Assembly (NCBI RefSeq): GCF_902809845.1
Contig: NZ_CADDWI010000012.1
Span: 126,802-190,801 of the forward strand
From: Chelativorans sp. Marseille-P2723
GTDB lineage: Bacteria > Pseudomonadota > Alphaproteobacteria > Rhizobiales > Rhizobiaceae
DNA: 64,000 nt
Direction of reading: 5' to 3'
How positions within the stretch are numbered: the stretch's first letter is position 1; every line of letters starts with the position of its first letter. Made by a program: the position numbers and the translations under genes. Shown piece by piece: positions 46,960 to 56,128 of this stretch. The notes beneath the pieces are model-generated. The model searched no databases. It had not been told where the DNA came from and worked only from the letters and a program-made list of their open reading frames with translations.

Positions 46960-47459
46960 GGCCCGCCGCCGACTGAGTCGCGCGAGGACATCAGGACGAA
47001 TCTGCTGACGGTGAAGGGCGCGGCCGAAAAATTGCCCCGTGCCGAAAGATATGCCGCCACGTCTCGCGGGCTGACATTCTTCAACCGCGCAAGAGTTACG
47101 TGAGGGGTGAACTTGCGCGGGTCCGCAGGAAGCCCTATGCGCTGGCATATGCGCTCGATTTCGCCCTGCAGGGCCTGAAGATCCGGCGAGGGGGCCGCGC
47201 CAGCCCATATGGAATGGGGCTTCTTCTGTCCGAAAGCGCCGACACCTGACAGGGTGAGCGAGAAGGCCGGCCGCTGCACCCGGTCGAGCGCGTGAGCGAT
47301 CTCGTCGGCCACATGGCCTTCGACATCACCGATAAAGCGCAGTGTGAGATGATAATTCTCCACATCGACCCAGCGGGCCCCAGGCAAGCCGCCACGCAGG
47401 AGCGAGAGCGAGAGGGCCGCATCGCGCGGGATTTCGAGGGCGATAAATAGTCGCGGCAT
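46860..47459 (-). CDS. thpR: RNA 2',3'-cyclic phosphodiesterase (ThpR/LigT)
   Basis: A 2H phosphoesterase with both His-x-Thr/Ser-x motifs: NYHLTLRFIGDV near residue 40 and FTPHVTLARLKNV near residue 125. It hydrolyses 2',3'-cyclic phosphates at RNA ends. The N-terminus MPRLFIALEIP is canonical and preceded by GGAGG, so ATG 47459 is well supported. The C-terminal 30 residues are encoded antisense to the phosphatase gene end. Confidence 0.92.
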   Translation of the reverse strand: MPRLFIALEIPRDAALSLSLLRGGLPGARWVDVENYHLTLRFIGDVEGHVADEIAHALDRVQRPAFSLTLSGVGAFGQKKPHSIWAGAAPSPDLQALQGEIERICQRIGLPADPRKFTPHVTLARLKNVSPRDVAAYLSARGNFSAAPFTVSRFVLMSSRDSVGGGPYVVEEAWPLERAEPARTASFSAIASLPSRILP

Positions 47460-47537
47460 GGCAACCTCCTCGATTCGCAATGGTACCAGCGAATCATCCG
47501 TTGATTGGTGGAGCAAGCAGTTTCTCGCCTCCTCCCT

Positions 47538-48215
47538 TCACATGTTCGGCTTCTCCCCCGCGACAAGGGGCTCAAGGGCGGGCAGCACGTTTTCGACCAT
47601 CTTCTCCACGCCCTTCGCATTGGGGTGAATCCTGTCCTCAAGCTGCATGGATGCATCCTCCACCACACCATCCAGGAAGAATGGGACCAGAGGAAGATCG
47701 TGCTTCTGAGCCAATCGCGGATAGATCGCGTTAAAAGCCTCCTGATAGTCAGTGCCGAGATTTGGAGCGGCGTACATGCCAATGAGCAAGATTTGAACGT
47801 CCCGTTCCTTAAGTCGCTGGATCATCTCCTCCAGGTTCTTTTCCACGGTTTGCGGAGGAAGGCCGCGCAACATGTCGTTTCCACCGAGTTCCAGAATCAC
47901 GAGATCCGTGTCATCAGGCACAGACCAGTCGAGCCGCGCTAAGCCGCCGCTGGTGGTGTCGCCGGAGACGCCGGCATTAGCCACCGACACGTTATAGCCG
48001 CGGTCTCGCAGCGCCTGCTCCAGCCTTTCCGTGAAGCCCTCTCCCGGCGCCAGCTGGTAGCCCGCCATGAGGCTGTTGCCGAAACCAACAATACGAAGTG
48101 GCTCGGCAGACCCGGGCGCGGCAGAGAGCAGCAAAAGCGCCACTGCAACCGGCATTGACATTTTTGTGAGCGGCAAAAGAAAACCGGAAAGCTTGTGGAA
48201 AGATTTGAATGCCAT
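47538..48215 (-). CDS. tesA: SGNH-family arylesterase / TesA-like
   Basis: An exported lipase/thioesterase-type hydrolase: signal peptide (MPVAVALLLLSAAPGSAEP), block I GFGNSLMAGYQL, block II Gly in NAGVSGDTTSGGLAR, block III ILELGGNDMLRGL, and block V DRIHPNAKG with the catalytic Asp/His. Block I normally reads GDSL; here the Asp is Asn (AAC codon), while the nucleophilic Ser is intact. The order tesA divergent from ybbA-ybbP matches E. coli. ATG 48215 is used, TTG 48224 is in frame upstream. Likely acts on esters or acyl-CoA in the periplasm. Confidence 0.9.
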   Translation of the reverse strand: MAFKSFHKLSGFLLPLTKMSMPVAVALLLLSAAPGSAEPLRIVGFGNSLMAGYQLAPGEGFTERLEQALRDRGYNVSVANAGVSGDTTSGGLARLDWSVPDDTDLVILELGGNDMLRGLPPQTVEKNLEEMIQRLKERDVQILLIGMYAAPNLGTDYQEAFNAIYPRLAQKHDLPLVPFFLDGVVEDASMQLEDRIHPNAKGVEKMVENVLPALEPLVAGEKPNM

Positions 48216-48277
48216 GAAACTCAACCCATATCTGCCCCGACCCGCCTTGGTATCTTCATATATAGGAAGCTTCGACC

Positions 48278-48976
48278 GTGACTGAACCTGTCATTGACCT
48301 GAAGGATGTTTCCTTGCGTCTCGGTCAGGGCGCTTCCTCCGTCCACGTGCTGAAGGGGGTGAGCTTGCGAGTGGAACATGGCCAATCCACGGCAATCATC
48401 GGCCCATCTGGTTCCGGCAAATCGACGCTTCTTATGGTTATTGCGGGGCTGGAAAGAGTGGACAGCGGCGCAGTAAGCATTGCTGGACAACGGATCGACC
48501 GGCTCTCCGAAGATGTTGTGGCAGCCTTTCGCGGCCGCACGATCGGCATTGTTTTCCAGTCCTTCCATCTTATCCCCAATATGACGGCGCTGGAGAACGT
48601 GGCGGTTCCGCTGGAACTTGCCGGGCACGAGGACCCTTTTTCCGTAGCCAAGCAGGAGTTGATGGCTGTTGGGCTGAAAGACAGGCTCAGCCACTATCCG
48701 GGTGAACTTTCAGGAGGCGAGCAGCAGCGGGTCGCCATTGCCAGGGCCCTTGCCCCTGCTCCGGCTATCATGATTGCCGACGAGCCAACTGGAAATCTCG
48801 ACCAGGCAACCGGGCGGCAGATCGCGGACCTTCTCTTTTCCACCGCGCACGCGCGCGGCACGACCCTTGTTCTTGTAACGCACGACTCCGCGCTTGCTGC
48901 CCGCTGCGACCGGCAGGTCTCCATGCGCTCCGGCCGCATCGAGGAGGCGGTGCCCGCACACGCAGAGGCGGGATGA
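48278..48976 (+). CDS. ybbA: ABC transporter ATP-binding protein (YbbA type)
   Basis: A 232-residue ATPase of the LolD/MacB-type subfamily: Walker A IIGPSGSGKSTLL, Q-loop IVFQSFHLIPN, signature LSGGEQQRVAIARAL, Walker B IMIADEPTGNLD and the His switch LVLVTHDSALAA. It pairs with the downstream YbbP permease, overlapping it by ATGA, and with the divergent tesA. The start is GTG 48278. Such systems are thought to extract lipids or hydrophobic compounds from the inner membrane; the specific substrate is unknown. Confidence 0.92.
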   Translation: MTEPVIDLKDVSLRLGQGASSVHVLKGVSLRVEHGQSTAIIGPSGSGKSTLLMVIAGLERVDSGAVSIAGQRIDRLSEDVVAAFRGRTIGIVFQSFHLIPNMTALENVAVPLELAGHEDPFSVAKQELMAVGLKDRLSHYPGELSGGEQQRVAIARALAPAPAIMIADEPTGNLDQATGRQIADLLFSTAHARGTTLVLVTHDSALAARCDRQVSMRSGRIEEAVPAHAEAG

Positions 48977-51643
48977 GGTCCATGTTCCGCAGCAATGCAA
49001 CAGCCATCGGCGAAAAGACGCGGGCCGTTTCCCGGGCCGGAGCAGGTGCCGGTATGAATGGGGCAGATCTTGCCCTAGCCATGCGCTTCGCGTTACGCGA
49101 GATGCGCGGCGGCCTCTCCGGCTTTTTCGTGTTTCTGGCTTGCATCGCCCTTGGTGTAGCTGCGATCGCCGGGGTGAACTCCGTTGCCCGCGCCATCAAT
49201 GGCGCCGTGGCAGCACAGGGCCAGGAGCTGCTTGGGGCGGATATCCGCTTTGAGATCGACCAGCGCCGTGCTAGCGAGGCCGAGTTTGCATGGCTGGAAA
49301 ATCTTGGGACGCTCGCACTTAGCGCTAATATGCGCTCCATGGCTCGCCTGCCGGATGGCTCCGATCAGGCGTTGGTGGAACTCAAGGCGGTAGACGACGA
49401 ATACCCGCTCTACGGCACATTGGTGACGGAACCAGAACTTTCGCATGACGATCTGTTCGGCTTGCGCGACGGTGCCTATGGCATGGTCGCGCCGCCACTG
49501 CTGTTCGACAGGCTGGATATTGCTCTGGGCGACCGGGTCATGCTCGGCACGCAACCATTCGAGCTTCGCGCCGAACTAGTAACCGAGCCCGACATGGTTT
49601 CGGAGAGCTTCGGATTTGCTCCCCGCATGATGATCTCGCTCGAAGCTCTCGAGGCGGCCGGGCTCGTGCAGCCAGGCAGCATGGTCGAGCACGTCTACAA
49701 GCTCCGCCTTTGGGAAGGAACGAATGACGATGAACTGCAAGCGCTGCGCGAAGAAGCCGGCGAGCGCTTCCCAGAGGCAGGCTGGAGCATCCGCACTCGA
49801 CTCAACGCGGCCCCGGCGCTTTCCTCCAGCATTGAGCGCTTTTCGCAGTTCCTCACGCTTGTGGGACTGACGGCCCTTGTGGTGGGAGGCGTTGGCGTTG
49901 CCAATGCGGTGCGCGCCTATGTCGACAGCAAGCGTTACGTGATCGCCACCTTCAAAAGTCTCGGGGCGTCCGGCCGCTTCGTTGTCTCCATCTATCTCAT
50001 CCAGATCCTGCTCATTGCCTTTATGGGAATTGCCGGGGGGCTGGTTCTGGGCGCGCTCATGCCCTTTGGCGCCAGCGCCGTACTTTCTTCTATACTGCCT
50101 GTGCCGAGTCAGACCGGCATCTATCCTTCGGCGCTCGGACTAGCGGCGCTCTTTGGCATTCTGACCACCCTCGCCTTTGCCATCCTACCACTCGGCCGGG
50201 CACGCGACGTTCCCGCCACATCCCTGTTCCGCGAGATGGGCATTGACGGCAAGGGCTGGCCCCAGCCCGTCTATCTCGCCGCAGCGGCGATCATTGTGGC
50301 ACTCCTGGTCCTGCTTGCAGTTATCCATGCCGAGGACCGGCGTATCGCCGCAACCTTCGTTGCTGCCGCCGTGGCCGCGTTTCTGGTGCTTCGCGGTGTG
50401 GGCCGTGCGGTGCAGGCCATCGCGCGGCGGGCTCCGCGGTGTGGGCCGTGCGGTGCAGGCCATCGCGCGGCGGGCTCCGCGCGTGCGCTCCACAGCGCTT
50501 CGACTTGCTATCGGGAACATCCACCGCCCGGGAGCGCTAACCCCCTCTGTGGTACTCTCACTTGGCCTTGGCCTTACCCTGCTTGCGACGCTGGCGCTTA
50601 TTGACGGGAACTTGCGCCATCAGATATCGGGCAACCTGCCGGAGGTGGCACCGAACTTCTTCTTCCTCGATATTCAGGCGCATGAAGTGGAAGACTTCGT
50701 AAGCCTAATTGAGGCGGAGACCGCCGGAGGCGAACTGCAGCGCGTGCCCATGCTGCGCGGCCGGATCACCCATCTGAACGGTGTCGATGTGCGCGAGATC
50801 GAGGTACCGCCAGAGGGCGCTTGGGTGCTGCGCGGGGATCGCGGCATCACCTATTCCGACACGCGGCCGGAAAACGCTTCTCTGACTGAAGGCGAGTGGT
50901 GGCCGGAAGGGTATAAGGGTGACCCGCTCGTCTCCTTTACCGCGCAGGAAGCGCATGAACTCGGCCTCACTCTCGGCGACACCATCACAGTTAACGTGCT
51001 CGGACGCTCCCTAACGGCGCGGATTGCAAGCCTGCGGCAGGTGGAGTGGGAAACGCTCGCCATGAACTTCGTCATGGTTTTCTCGCCGAATAGCTTCGCC
51101 GGCGCACCCCATGCCTGGCTGGCGACGTTTACCGACAAAGACGCCACGCCTGCCGATGAATCGCGCATTCTGAACGCGGTAACGCGCGCCTTTCCCACCG
51201 TGACCACGGTTGGGGTAAAGGATGCTCTTGAGATAGTGAACGAGCTTGTTGCGCAACTTGCCATTGCGATACGTGCGGCGGCAGCCATTGCGCTGATAGC
51301 TTCCGTTCTGGTGCTGTCTGGCGCCCTTGCCGCAGGGAACCGTGCGCGCATTCACGATGCCGTTGTCCTGAAAACACTCGGGGCAACCCGGCGCATGCTG
51401 GTTCGTGCATTTGTCTTCGAATATCTCTTGATCGGCCTTGCAACCGCGGTCTTCGCCCTTGCGGCCGGCGCAGCGGCTGGCTGGTATGTTGTGGCGCGGA
51501 TCATGAACATGCCATGGACCTTCCTGCCGGAAGTGGCCTTCTCAACGGTGGTTCTCGCGCTTCTTCTCACGGTTGGCTTTGGGCTGATCGGCACCTGGCG
51601 CGTGCTGGGGCACAAGGCAGCGCCCGTCCTGCGCAACCTATAG
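48973..51643 (+). pseudogene. ybbP: ABC transporter permease YbbP, frameshifted by a 43-bp tandem duplication
   Basis: The reading frame from 48973 encodes the N-terminal FtsX/MacB-like half of a YbbP-type permease up to LVLRGVGRAVQAIARRAP and then goes out of frame, ending at 50604. The C-terminal half continues in another frame, ending at 51643 (…GHKAAPVLRNL). At the junction, 50392-50434 is repeated as 50435-50477, and 43 is not divisible by three. Both frames translate the copies as RGVGRAVQAIARR. Removing one copy restores one 875-residue frame. As read the gene is interrupted; this could be inactivation, a switchable slippage site, or an assembly/sequencing error. The start ATGA overlaps ybbA. 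Confidence 0.88.
50392..50481. repeat. 43-bp tandem duplication inside ybbP
   Basis: Two perfect copies (50392-50434 and 50435-50477) with four further matching bases to 50481. No other copy is seen nearby. The unit is GC-rich and contains a short internal near-repeat (GTGTGGGCCGTGCGG), which may favour slippage. Confidence 0.95.
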
Positions 51644-51869
51644 CGGAGCGAAAACATCGTCCCAGATCGTAGCCGCCGTTACCGCGCATGATCACGAGGT
51701 TGCGCATATCTGCCACGGTTCGCGCTTCATTTTTCGCGCTATTCGTACTTGCCCTTGAGACAAACAGACATCATATTTGATCCACGCACGCTGGATTCCC
51801 GCCAGCGGCGGGCGGTTGCTGAAAAGGGGCCGACACCCGACGGGAAAGTGCGAGAAAAAGAGGAAATTT

Positions 51870-52610
51870 ATGGCTGACCTTCGCAACTATCAGGCTCGCG
51901 TGGCGACTGGCGCTCGCGCGGACGCGGCCATCGACGAGGGCCTGCGCGCCTATATGATCCGAGTTTACAACCTCATGGCTCTAGGCCTTGCCATCACCGG
52001 CCTAGTTGGATGGGGCGCATTCAACTTCGCGGTTGCCGATGGACAACTGACGGCCTTCGGCCAGCTCATTTATGCAAGCGCCTTCCGCTGGGTGGTGATA
52101 CTTGCCCCGTTGGCGCTGGTGTTCTTCATGAGCTTCCGGATACACACCCTGAGCGTATCGGCGGCCCAGACCACCTTCTGGATATATGCCGGGCTCATGG
52201 GGCTATCCCTGTCAACGATCTTTCTCATCTACACCGGCCAGAGCATCGTCCGCACCTTCTTCATCACCGCCGCCTCTTTTGGCGCGCTGTCGCTTTGGGG
52301 CTATACGACCCAGCGTGATCTTTCCGGCATGGGCTCCTTCTTGTTCATGGGACTCGTCGGCTTGATCATCGCTTCGATCGTCAACATCTTCCTGGGTTCA
52401 ACCGCTCTGCAGTTCGCCATCTCGGTTATTGGAGTGCTCGTCTTCGCCGGCCTTACCGCCTACGATACGCAGCAGATCAAGGAGATGTATTACGAGGGCG
52501 ATAGCCAGCTTGTGGCTGGTCGAAAGGCCATTATGGGCGCGCTCAGGCTGTATCTCGACTTCATCAACCTGTTCATGTTCCTGCTGCAGTTCCTCGGCAA
52601 TCGCGAATAA
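51870..52610 (+). CDS. Bax inhibitor-1/YccA family membrane protein
   Basis: 246 residues with seven membrane segments and the BI-1 family pattern: LRAYMIRVYNLMALGLAITGLVGW, QTTFWIYAGLMGLSLSTIFLIYTG, TAASFGALSLWGYTTQRDLSGMGSFLFMGL and the C-terminal YDTQQIKEMYYEGD followed by LRLYLDFINLFMFLLQFLG. BI-1/TMBIM proteins are pH-dependent calcium-leak channels; E. coli YccA modulates FtsH. The start ATG 51870 follows AGAGGAAA; the frame extension from 51777 is rejected. A strong terminator follows. Confidence 0.92.
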   Translation: MADLRNYQARVATGARADAAIDEGLRAYMIRVYNLMALGLAITGLVGWGAFNFAVADGQLTAFGQLIYASAFRWVVILAPLALVFFMSFRIHTLSVSAAQTTFWIYAGLMGLSLSTIFLIYTGQSIVRTFFITAASFGALSLWGYTTQRDLSGMGSFLFMGLVGLIIASIVNIFLGSTALQFAISVIGVLVFAGLTAYDTQQIKEMYYEGDSQLVAGRKAIMGALRLYLDFINLFMFLLQFLGNRE

Positions 52611-52630
52611 CTGCCGGACCTATTCGGAAA

Positions 52631-52666
52631 AAAACAAAGGGCGGTCTTAGACCGCCCTTTGTTTTT
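52631..52666 (+). terminator. intrinsic terminator, bidirectional
   Basis: AAAACAAAGGGCGGTC (52631-52646), loop TTA, GACCGCCCTTTGTTTT (52650-52665): a 16-bp perfect stem containing A/T-rich ends, so it functions in both directions. It lies between the BI-1 gene (plus) and the 52698-52946 gene (minus), and would end both. Confidence 0.93.
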
Positions 52667-52697
52667 CATTCTGATGAAATCAGTTTTTTGATTCGGC

Positions 52698-52946
52698 TCA
52701 GAATGCCAGGATGAGGGTGGCTCCGACAGCCATCAACACGGCCACAGCCACCAGAGCCATGAAGGTGCGCGGCTTATCGAAAAAAATTGCGTAGCCGGAA
52801 AGCCACGCCGCCGTGGCTGCGCCAAGGGAGAAGAAAAACGCATCACGCTCGCCGAACGCGAGCGCTGCGGCCATCAGTCCGCCAATAACGACCGCGCCGA
52901 ATATCGTGCTGATGGCAACTGCAAATGCATCGTAATTTTCTTCCAT
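52698..52946 (-). CDS. small membrane protein of unknown function
   Basis: An 82-residue protein, MEENYDAFAVAISTIFGAVVIGG…, with three membrane segments (residues about 9-30, 35-52, 59-79). ATG 52946 has a good ribosome binding site (GGAAGG). The much longer open frame to 53339 has an unlikely composition and lies over the serC leader. No family recognised. Convergent with the BI-1 gene. Confidence 0.65.
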   Translation of the reverse strand: MEENYDAFAVAISTIFGAVVIGGLMAAALAFGERDAFFFSLGAATAAWLSGYAIFFDKPRTFMALVAVAVLMAVGATLILAF

Positions 52947-53094
52947 TTCCCATCCTTCCTGGGGAACAATCGTCGGCGGCAGCTTACCTGCTTCATGAAG
53001 GAAACGGCAATGCCGCAATGACCTGCAAGCTTCGGTAAGCCGAGTGCGTTGTAGATGCGCCGCAGTTGCATCCGTTTGCTCATACAGGCACTTG

Positions 53095-53178
53095 CCTTTT
53101 CCTCCGTCGTTCGATAATCCCGCCAGTGGGCTACCCCTCCCCACCGAGGGGCGAGCTATCTGGAAGGATAGAAACATT
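53095..53178 (+). ncRNA. candidate serC-motif leader RNA
   Basis: Directly before serC there is a strong hairpin at 53123-53163: CCAG closes with CTGG, GCT with AGC, and an inner CCCCT/AGGGG stem bears the loop CCCCACCG. A conserved 'serC' RNA motif has been described upstream of serC in alphaproteobacteria, and this hairpin is in the right place, ending 15 nt before the start codon. I cannot confirm that it fits the published consensus in detail, so it is a position-based suggestion. Confidence 0.45.
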
Positions 53179-54351
53179 ATGAGCATAAATGCCAAACCGG
53201 ACATCCGTCCGGCCAATCCCAATTTTTCTTCAGGACCCTGCACCAAACGCCCCGGATGGACGCCGGAAGCGCTGAACGACGCCGCCCTGGGCCGGTCGCA
53301 CCGGGCGAAAATCGGCAAGGAAAAGCTTGCTCTTGCCATCGAACTTACCCGCGAGGTCCTTCAGGTCCCCGACGACTACCGGATCGGCATCGTCCCGGCT
53401 TCCGACACAGGCGCCGTTGAGATGGCGTTGTGGTCGCTGCTCGGCGCACGCGGCGTCGACGTTGTTGCGTGGGAGTCTTTCGGCGCCGGCTGGGTGACCG
53501 ATATCGTCAAGCAGCTCAAACTTGCAGATGTGCGCCGTTTCGAGGCCGATTACGGCAAGCTGCCCGATCTTTCGCAGGTCGATTTCGACCGGGACGTGGT
53601 ATTCACCTGGAACGGCACCACCTCCGGCGTGCGTGTGCCGAATGCCGATTTCATACCAGCCGGCCGGAAAGGCCTCACCATTTGTGACGCCACATCGGCG
53701 GCATTTGCCCAGCGGCTCGACTTCGCCAAGCTCGATGTGACCACCTTCTCCTGGCAGAAAGTGCTTGGAGGCGAGGCCGCGCATGGCGTTCTAATCCTAT
53801 CGCCGCGCGCTGTGGAACGGCTGGAAAGCTACACGCCAGCATGGCCCTTGCCCAAAATCTTCCGGATGACGAAGGGCGGCAAGCTCATCGAGGGCATTTT
53901 CAGGGGCGAAACCATCAACACGCCATCCATGCTCTGCGTGGAGGACTATCTTGACGCCCTTTCGTGGGCCAAAACAGTCGGCGGGCTGGACGGCCTGATC
54001 GCCCGCGCTGATGCCAATTTCTCTGCCATCGACCGCTTCGTGGAGCAAAGCGGATGGCTCGCCCATCTGGCGGAGGAGCCTGCGACACGCTCCAATACCT
54101 CGGTTTGCCTTTCCATCGTGGACGAGGCCGTCATGCGGCTCGATGATGAGGCCAAAGCAGCCTTTGCCAAGGGGATTGTCTCCAGGCTCGACAAAGAAGG
54201 CGTCGCCTACGACATCGGCCACTACCGGGATGCTCCTCCGGGACTGCGCATCTGGGCTGGCGCAACGGTGGAGACTGCCGACCTGGAAGCCCTCATGCCC
54301 TGGCTCGATTGGGCCTTCCACGAGCAGAAGGCCACGCTGCTGAGTGCCTGA
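53179..54351 (+). CDS. serC: phosphoserine aminotransferase (alphaproteobacterial type)
   Basis: Transaminates 3-phosphohydroxypyruvate to phosphoserine with pyridoxal phosphate. The 390-residue protein begins [14 protein letters not shown], has [45 protein letters not shown] and the PLP-lysine segment [15 protein letters not shown], which are features of the alpha-specific SerC subtype (methanogen-like class). The ATG at 53179 follows GGAAGG. serA lies 74 bp downstream in the same direction, forming the serine biosynthesis unit. Confidence 0.96.
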   Translation: MSINAKPDIRPANPNFSSGPCTKRPGWTPEALNDAALGRSHRAKIGKEKLALAIELTREVLQVPDDYRIGIVPASDTGAVEMALWSLLGARGVDVVAWESFGAGWVTDIVKQLKLADVRRFEADYGKLPDLSQVDFDRDVVFTWNGTTSGVRVPNADFIPAGRKGLTICDATSAAFAQRLDFAKLDVTTFSWQKVLGGEAAHGVLILSPRAVERLESYTPAWPLPKIFRMTKGGKLIEGIFRGETINTPSMLCVEDYLDALSWAKTVGGLDGLIARADANFSAIDRFVEQSGWLAHLAEEPATRSNTSVCLSIVDEAVMRLDDEAKAAFAKGIVSRLDKEGVAYDIGHYRDAPPGLRIWAGATVETADLEALMPWLDWAFHEQKATLLSA

Positions 54352-54425
54352 GCGCCATGCTTTCGCAGTGCCAGACGGTGCTGCCATTCCCCACTTTTTT
54401 GAATGATAAAGGAAGGAGCCCTTAA

Positions 54426-56024
54426 ATGGCACCTCGCGTACTTGTTTCCGACAAGCTTTCACCCACCGCCGTCGATATCTTCCGCCAGCACGGCATAGCA
54501 GTGGATTACGAGCCGGATCTCGGAAAGGATAAGGAGAAGCTGCTTTCCGTCATCGACCGGTACGATGGTCTTGCCATCAGGTCGGCTACCAAGGTGACAG
54601 AGAAGCTGATCAGCGCCGCCACCAATCTGAAGGTAGTCGGACGGGCAGGTATCGGCGTCGACAATGTCGATATTCCCGCCGCCTCGCGTCGCGGCATCAT
54701 CGTGATGAACACGCCTTTCGGCAACTCCATCACCACGGCGGAGCACGCGATCGCCATGCTTTTCGCCGTGGCCCGGCAGATTCCGGAGGCCAATGCCTCC
54801 ACCCATGCCGGCAAATGGGAGAAGAACCGCTTCATGGGCGTCGAGATCACTGGCAAGACGCTGGGTGTCATCGGCTGCGGCAATATCGGTTCGGTCGTCG
54901 CCATGCGAGCCATTGGCCTGAAGATGCACGTCATCGCCTTTGATCCCTTCCTTTCGGAAGACAGGGCAGAAGAACTGGGCGTCGAGAAAGTGGAGCTTGA
55001 CGATCTCTTCACGCGCGCAGATTTCATCACCCTCCACACGCCCCTGACCGACAGGACGCGCGGCATCATCAATGCCGAAAGCATTGCCAAGATGAAGGAC
55101 GGCGTGCGCATTATCAACTGCGCGCGCGGCGGACTCATCGTCGAGACCGATCTGGTGGAGGCTCTGAAGAACGGCAAGGTTGCCGGCGCAGGTATTGACG
55201 TCTTCGAGCAGGAGCCGGCCACGGAGAACCCACTATTCAACCTGCCCAATGTGGTTTGCACACCTCATCTGGGCGCGTCCACCACCGAGGCTCAGGAAAA
55301 CGTCGCGTTACAGATTGCGGAACAGATGTCGGACTACCTCATCAAGGGCGCAGTCACCAACGCCATCAATATGCCTTCGATCTCTGCCGAGGAGGCGCCG
55401 CGGCTGAAGCCTTTCATCAAACTGGCCGAGGTACTGGGGGCATTTGTTGGCCAAGTCACCGATGAAGCCATAGAGGAGGTGGAGATCCTTTTCGACGGCT
55501 CCACCGCAGGCATGAACACGCGCGCGCTAATCAGCGCCGCGCTGGCAGGGCTCATCCGCCCGCAGGTAGCTGACGTCAACATGGTTTCGGCTCCCATCAT
55601 GGTCAAAGAGCGGGGCATCATCGTCTCGGAGGTGAAGCGCGACAAATCGGGCGCCTTCGACGGCTATATCAAGCTGACGGTGAAGACGACGGCCAAGACG
55701 CGCACGATTGCCGGAACCGTCTTTTCCGATGGCAAGCCGCGCTTCATCCAGATCAAGGGCATCAATCTTGACGCTGAAGTGGGCGAGCACATGGTCTACA
55801 CGACCAATTACGACACGCCGGGCATCATCGGCCTTTTAGGCACGGTCTGTGCCAAGCATGGGGTCAACATCGCGAATTTTCAGCTTGGGCGCAACCGACC
55901 GGGGGGCGACGCCATAGCCCTGCTCTATCTTGACGCGCCCTTCCCCAAGAACGTGCTCGATGAGCTTTTGACGACCGGTTCCATCCTCTCCGCCAGGCCG
56001 CTCCATTTCGACGTAGGAGCGTGA
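54426..56024 (+). CDS. serA: D-3-phosphoglycerate dehydrogenase
   Basis: Catalyses the first step of serine synthesis. The 532-residue long form has the substrate domain (residues 1-100), the NAD-binding fold (GKTLGVIGCGNIGSVVAMRA; about 143-162), catalytic CARGGLIVETDL and CTPHLGASTTEAQENVA with the active-site His, an intervening domain and a C-terminal ACT domain (VYTTNYDTPGIIGLLGTVCAKHGVNIANFQLGR). The ACT domain suggests serine feedback control. GGAAGGAG precedes the start. A hairpin follows the gene. Confidence 0.97.
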   Translation: MAPRVLVSDKLSPTAVDIFRQHGIAVDYEPDLGKDKEKLLSVIDRYDGLAIRSATKVTEKLISAATNLKVVGRAGIGVDNVDIPAASRRGIIVMNTPFGNSITTAEHAIAMLFAVARQIPEANASTHAGKWEKNRFMGVEITGKTLGVIGCGNIGSVVAMRAIGLKMHVIAFDPFLSEDRAEELGVEKVELDDLFTRADFITLHTPLTDRTRGIINAESIAKMKDGVRIINCARGGLIVETDLVEALKNGKVAGAGIDVFEQEPATENPLFNLPNVVCTPHLGASTTEAQENVALQIAEQMSDYLIKGAVTNAINMPSISAEEAPRLKPFIKLAEVLGAFVGQVTDEAIEEVEILFDGSTAGMNTRALISAALAGLIRPQVADVNMVSAPIMVKERGIIVSEVKRDKSGAFDGYIKLTVKTTAKTRTIAGTVFSDGKPRFIQIKGINLDAEVGEHMVYTTNYDTPGIIGLLGTVCAKHGVNIANFQLGRNRPGGDAIALLYLDAPFPKNVLDELLTTGSILSARPLHFDVGA

Positions 56025-56076
56025 GCAGCAAAAATGCCGCTAGAATTATCCTGAAAGATCAGCGCTGAAGGAAGGA

Positions 56077-56107
56077 GGCCATCTCACCTTGATCAGGAGA
56101 GATGGCC
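56077..56107 (+). terminator. hairpin after serA
   Basis: GGCCATCTC (56077-56085) pairs with GAGATGGCC (56099-56107) with a 13-base loop. It lies 52 bp past the serA stop and close to the convergent EamA gene end. No T run, so termination may be partial. Confidence 0.55.
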
Positions 56108-56128
56108 ATCCATCCGGCGACAGTGCGC

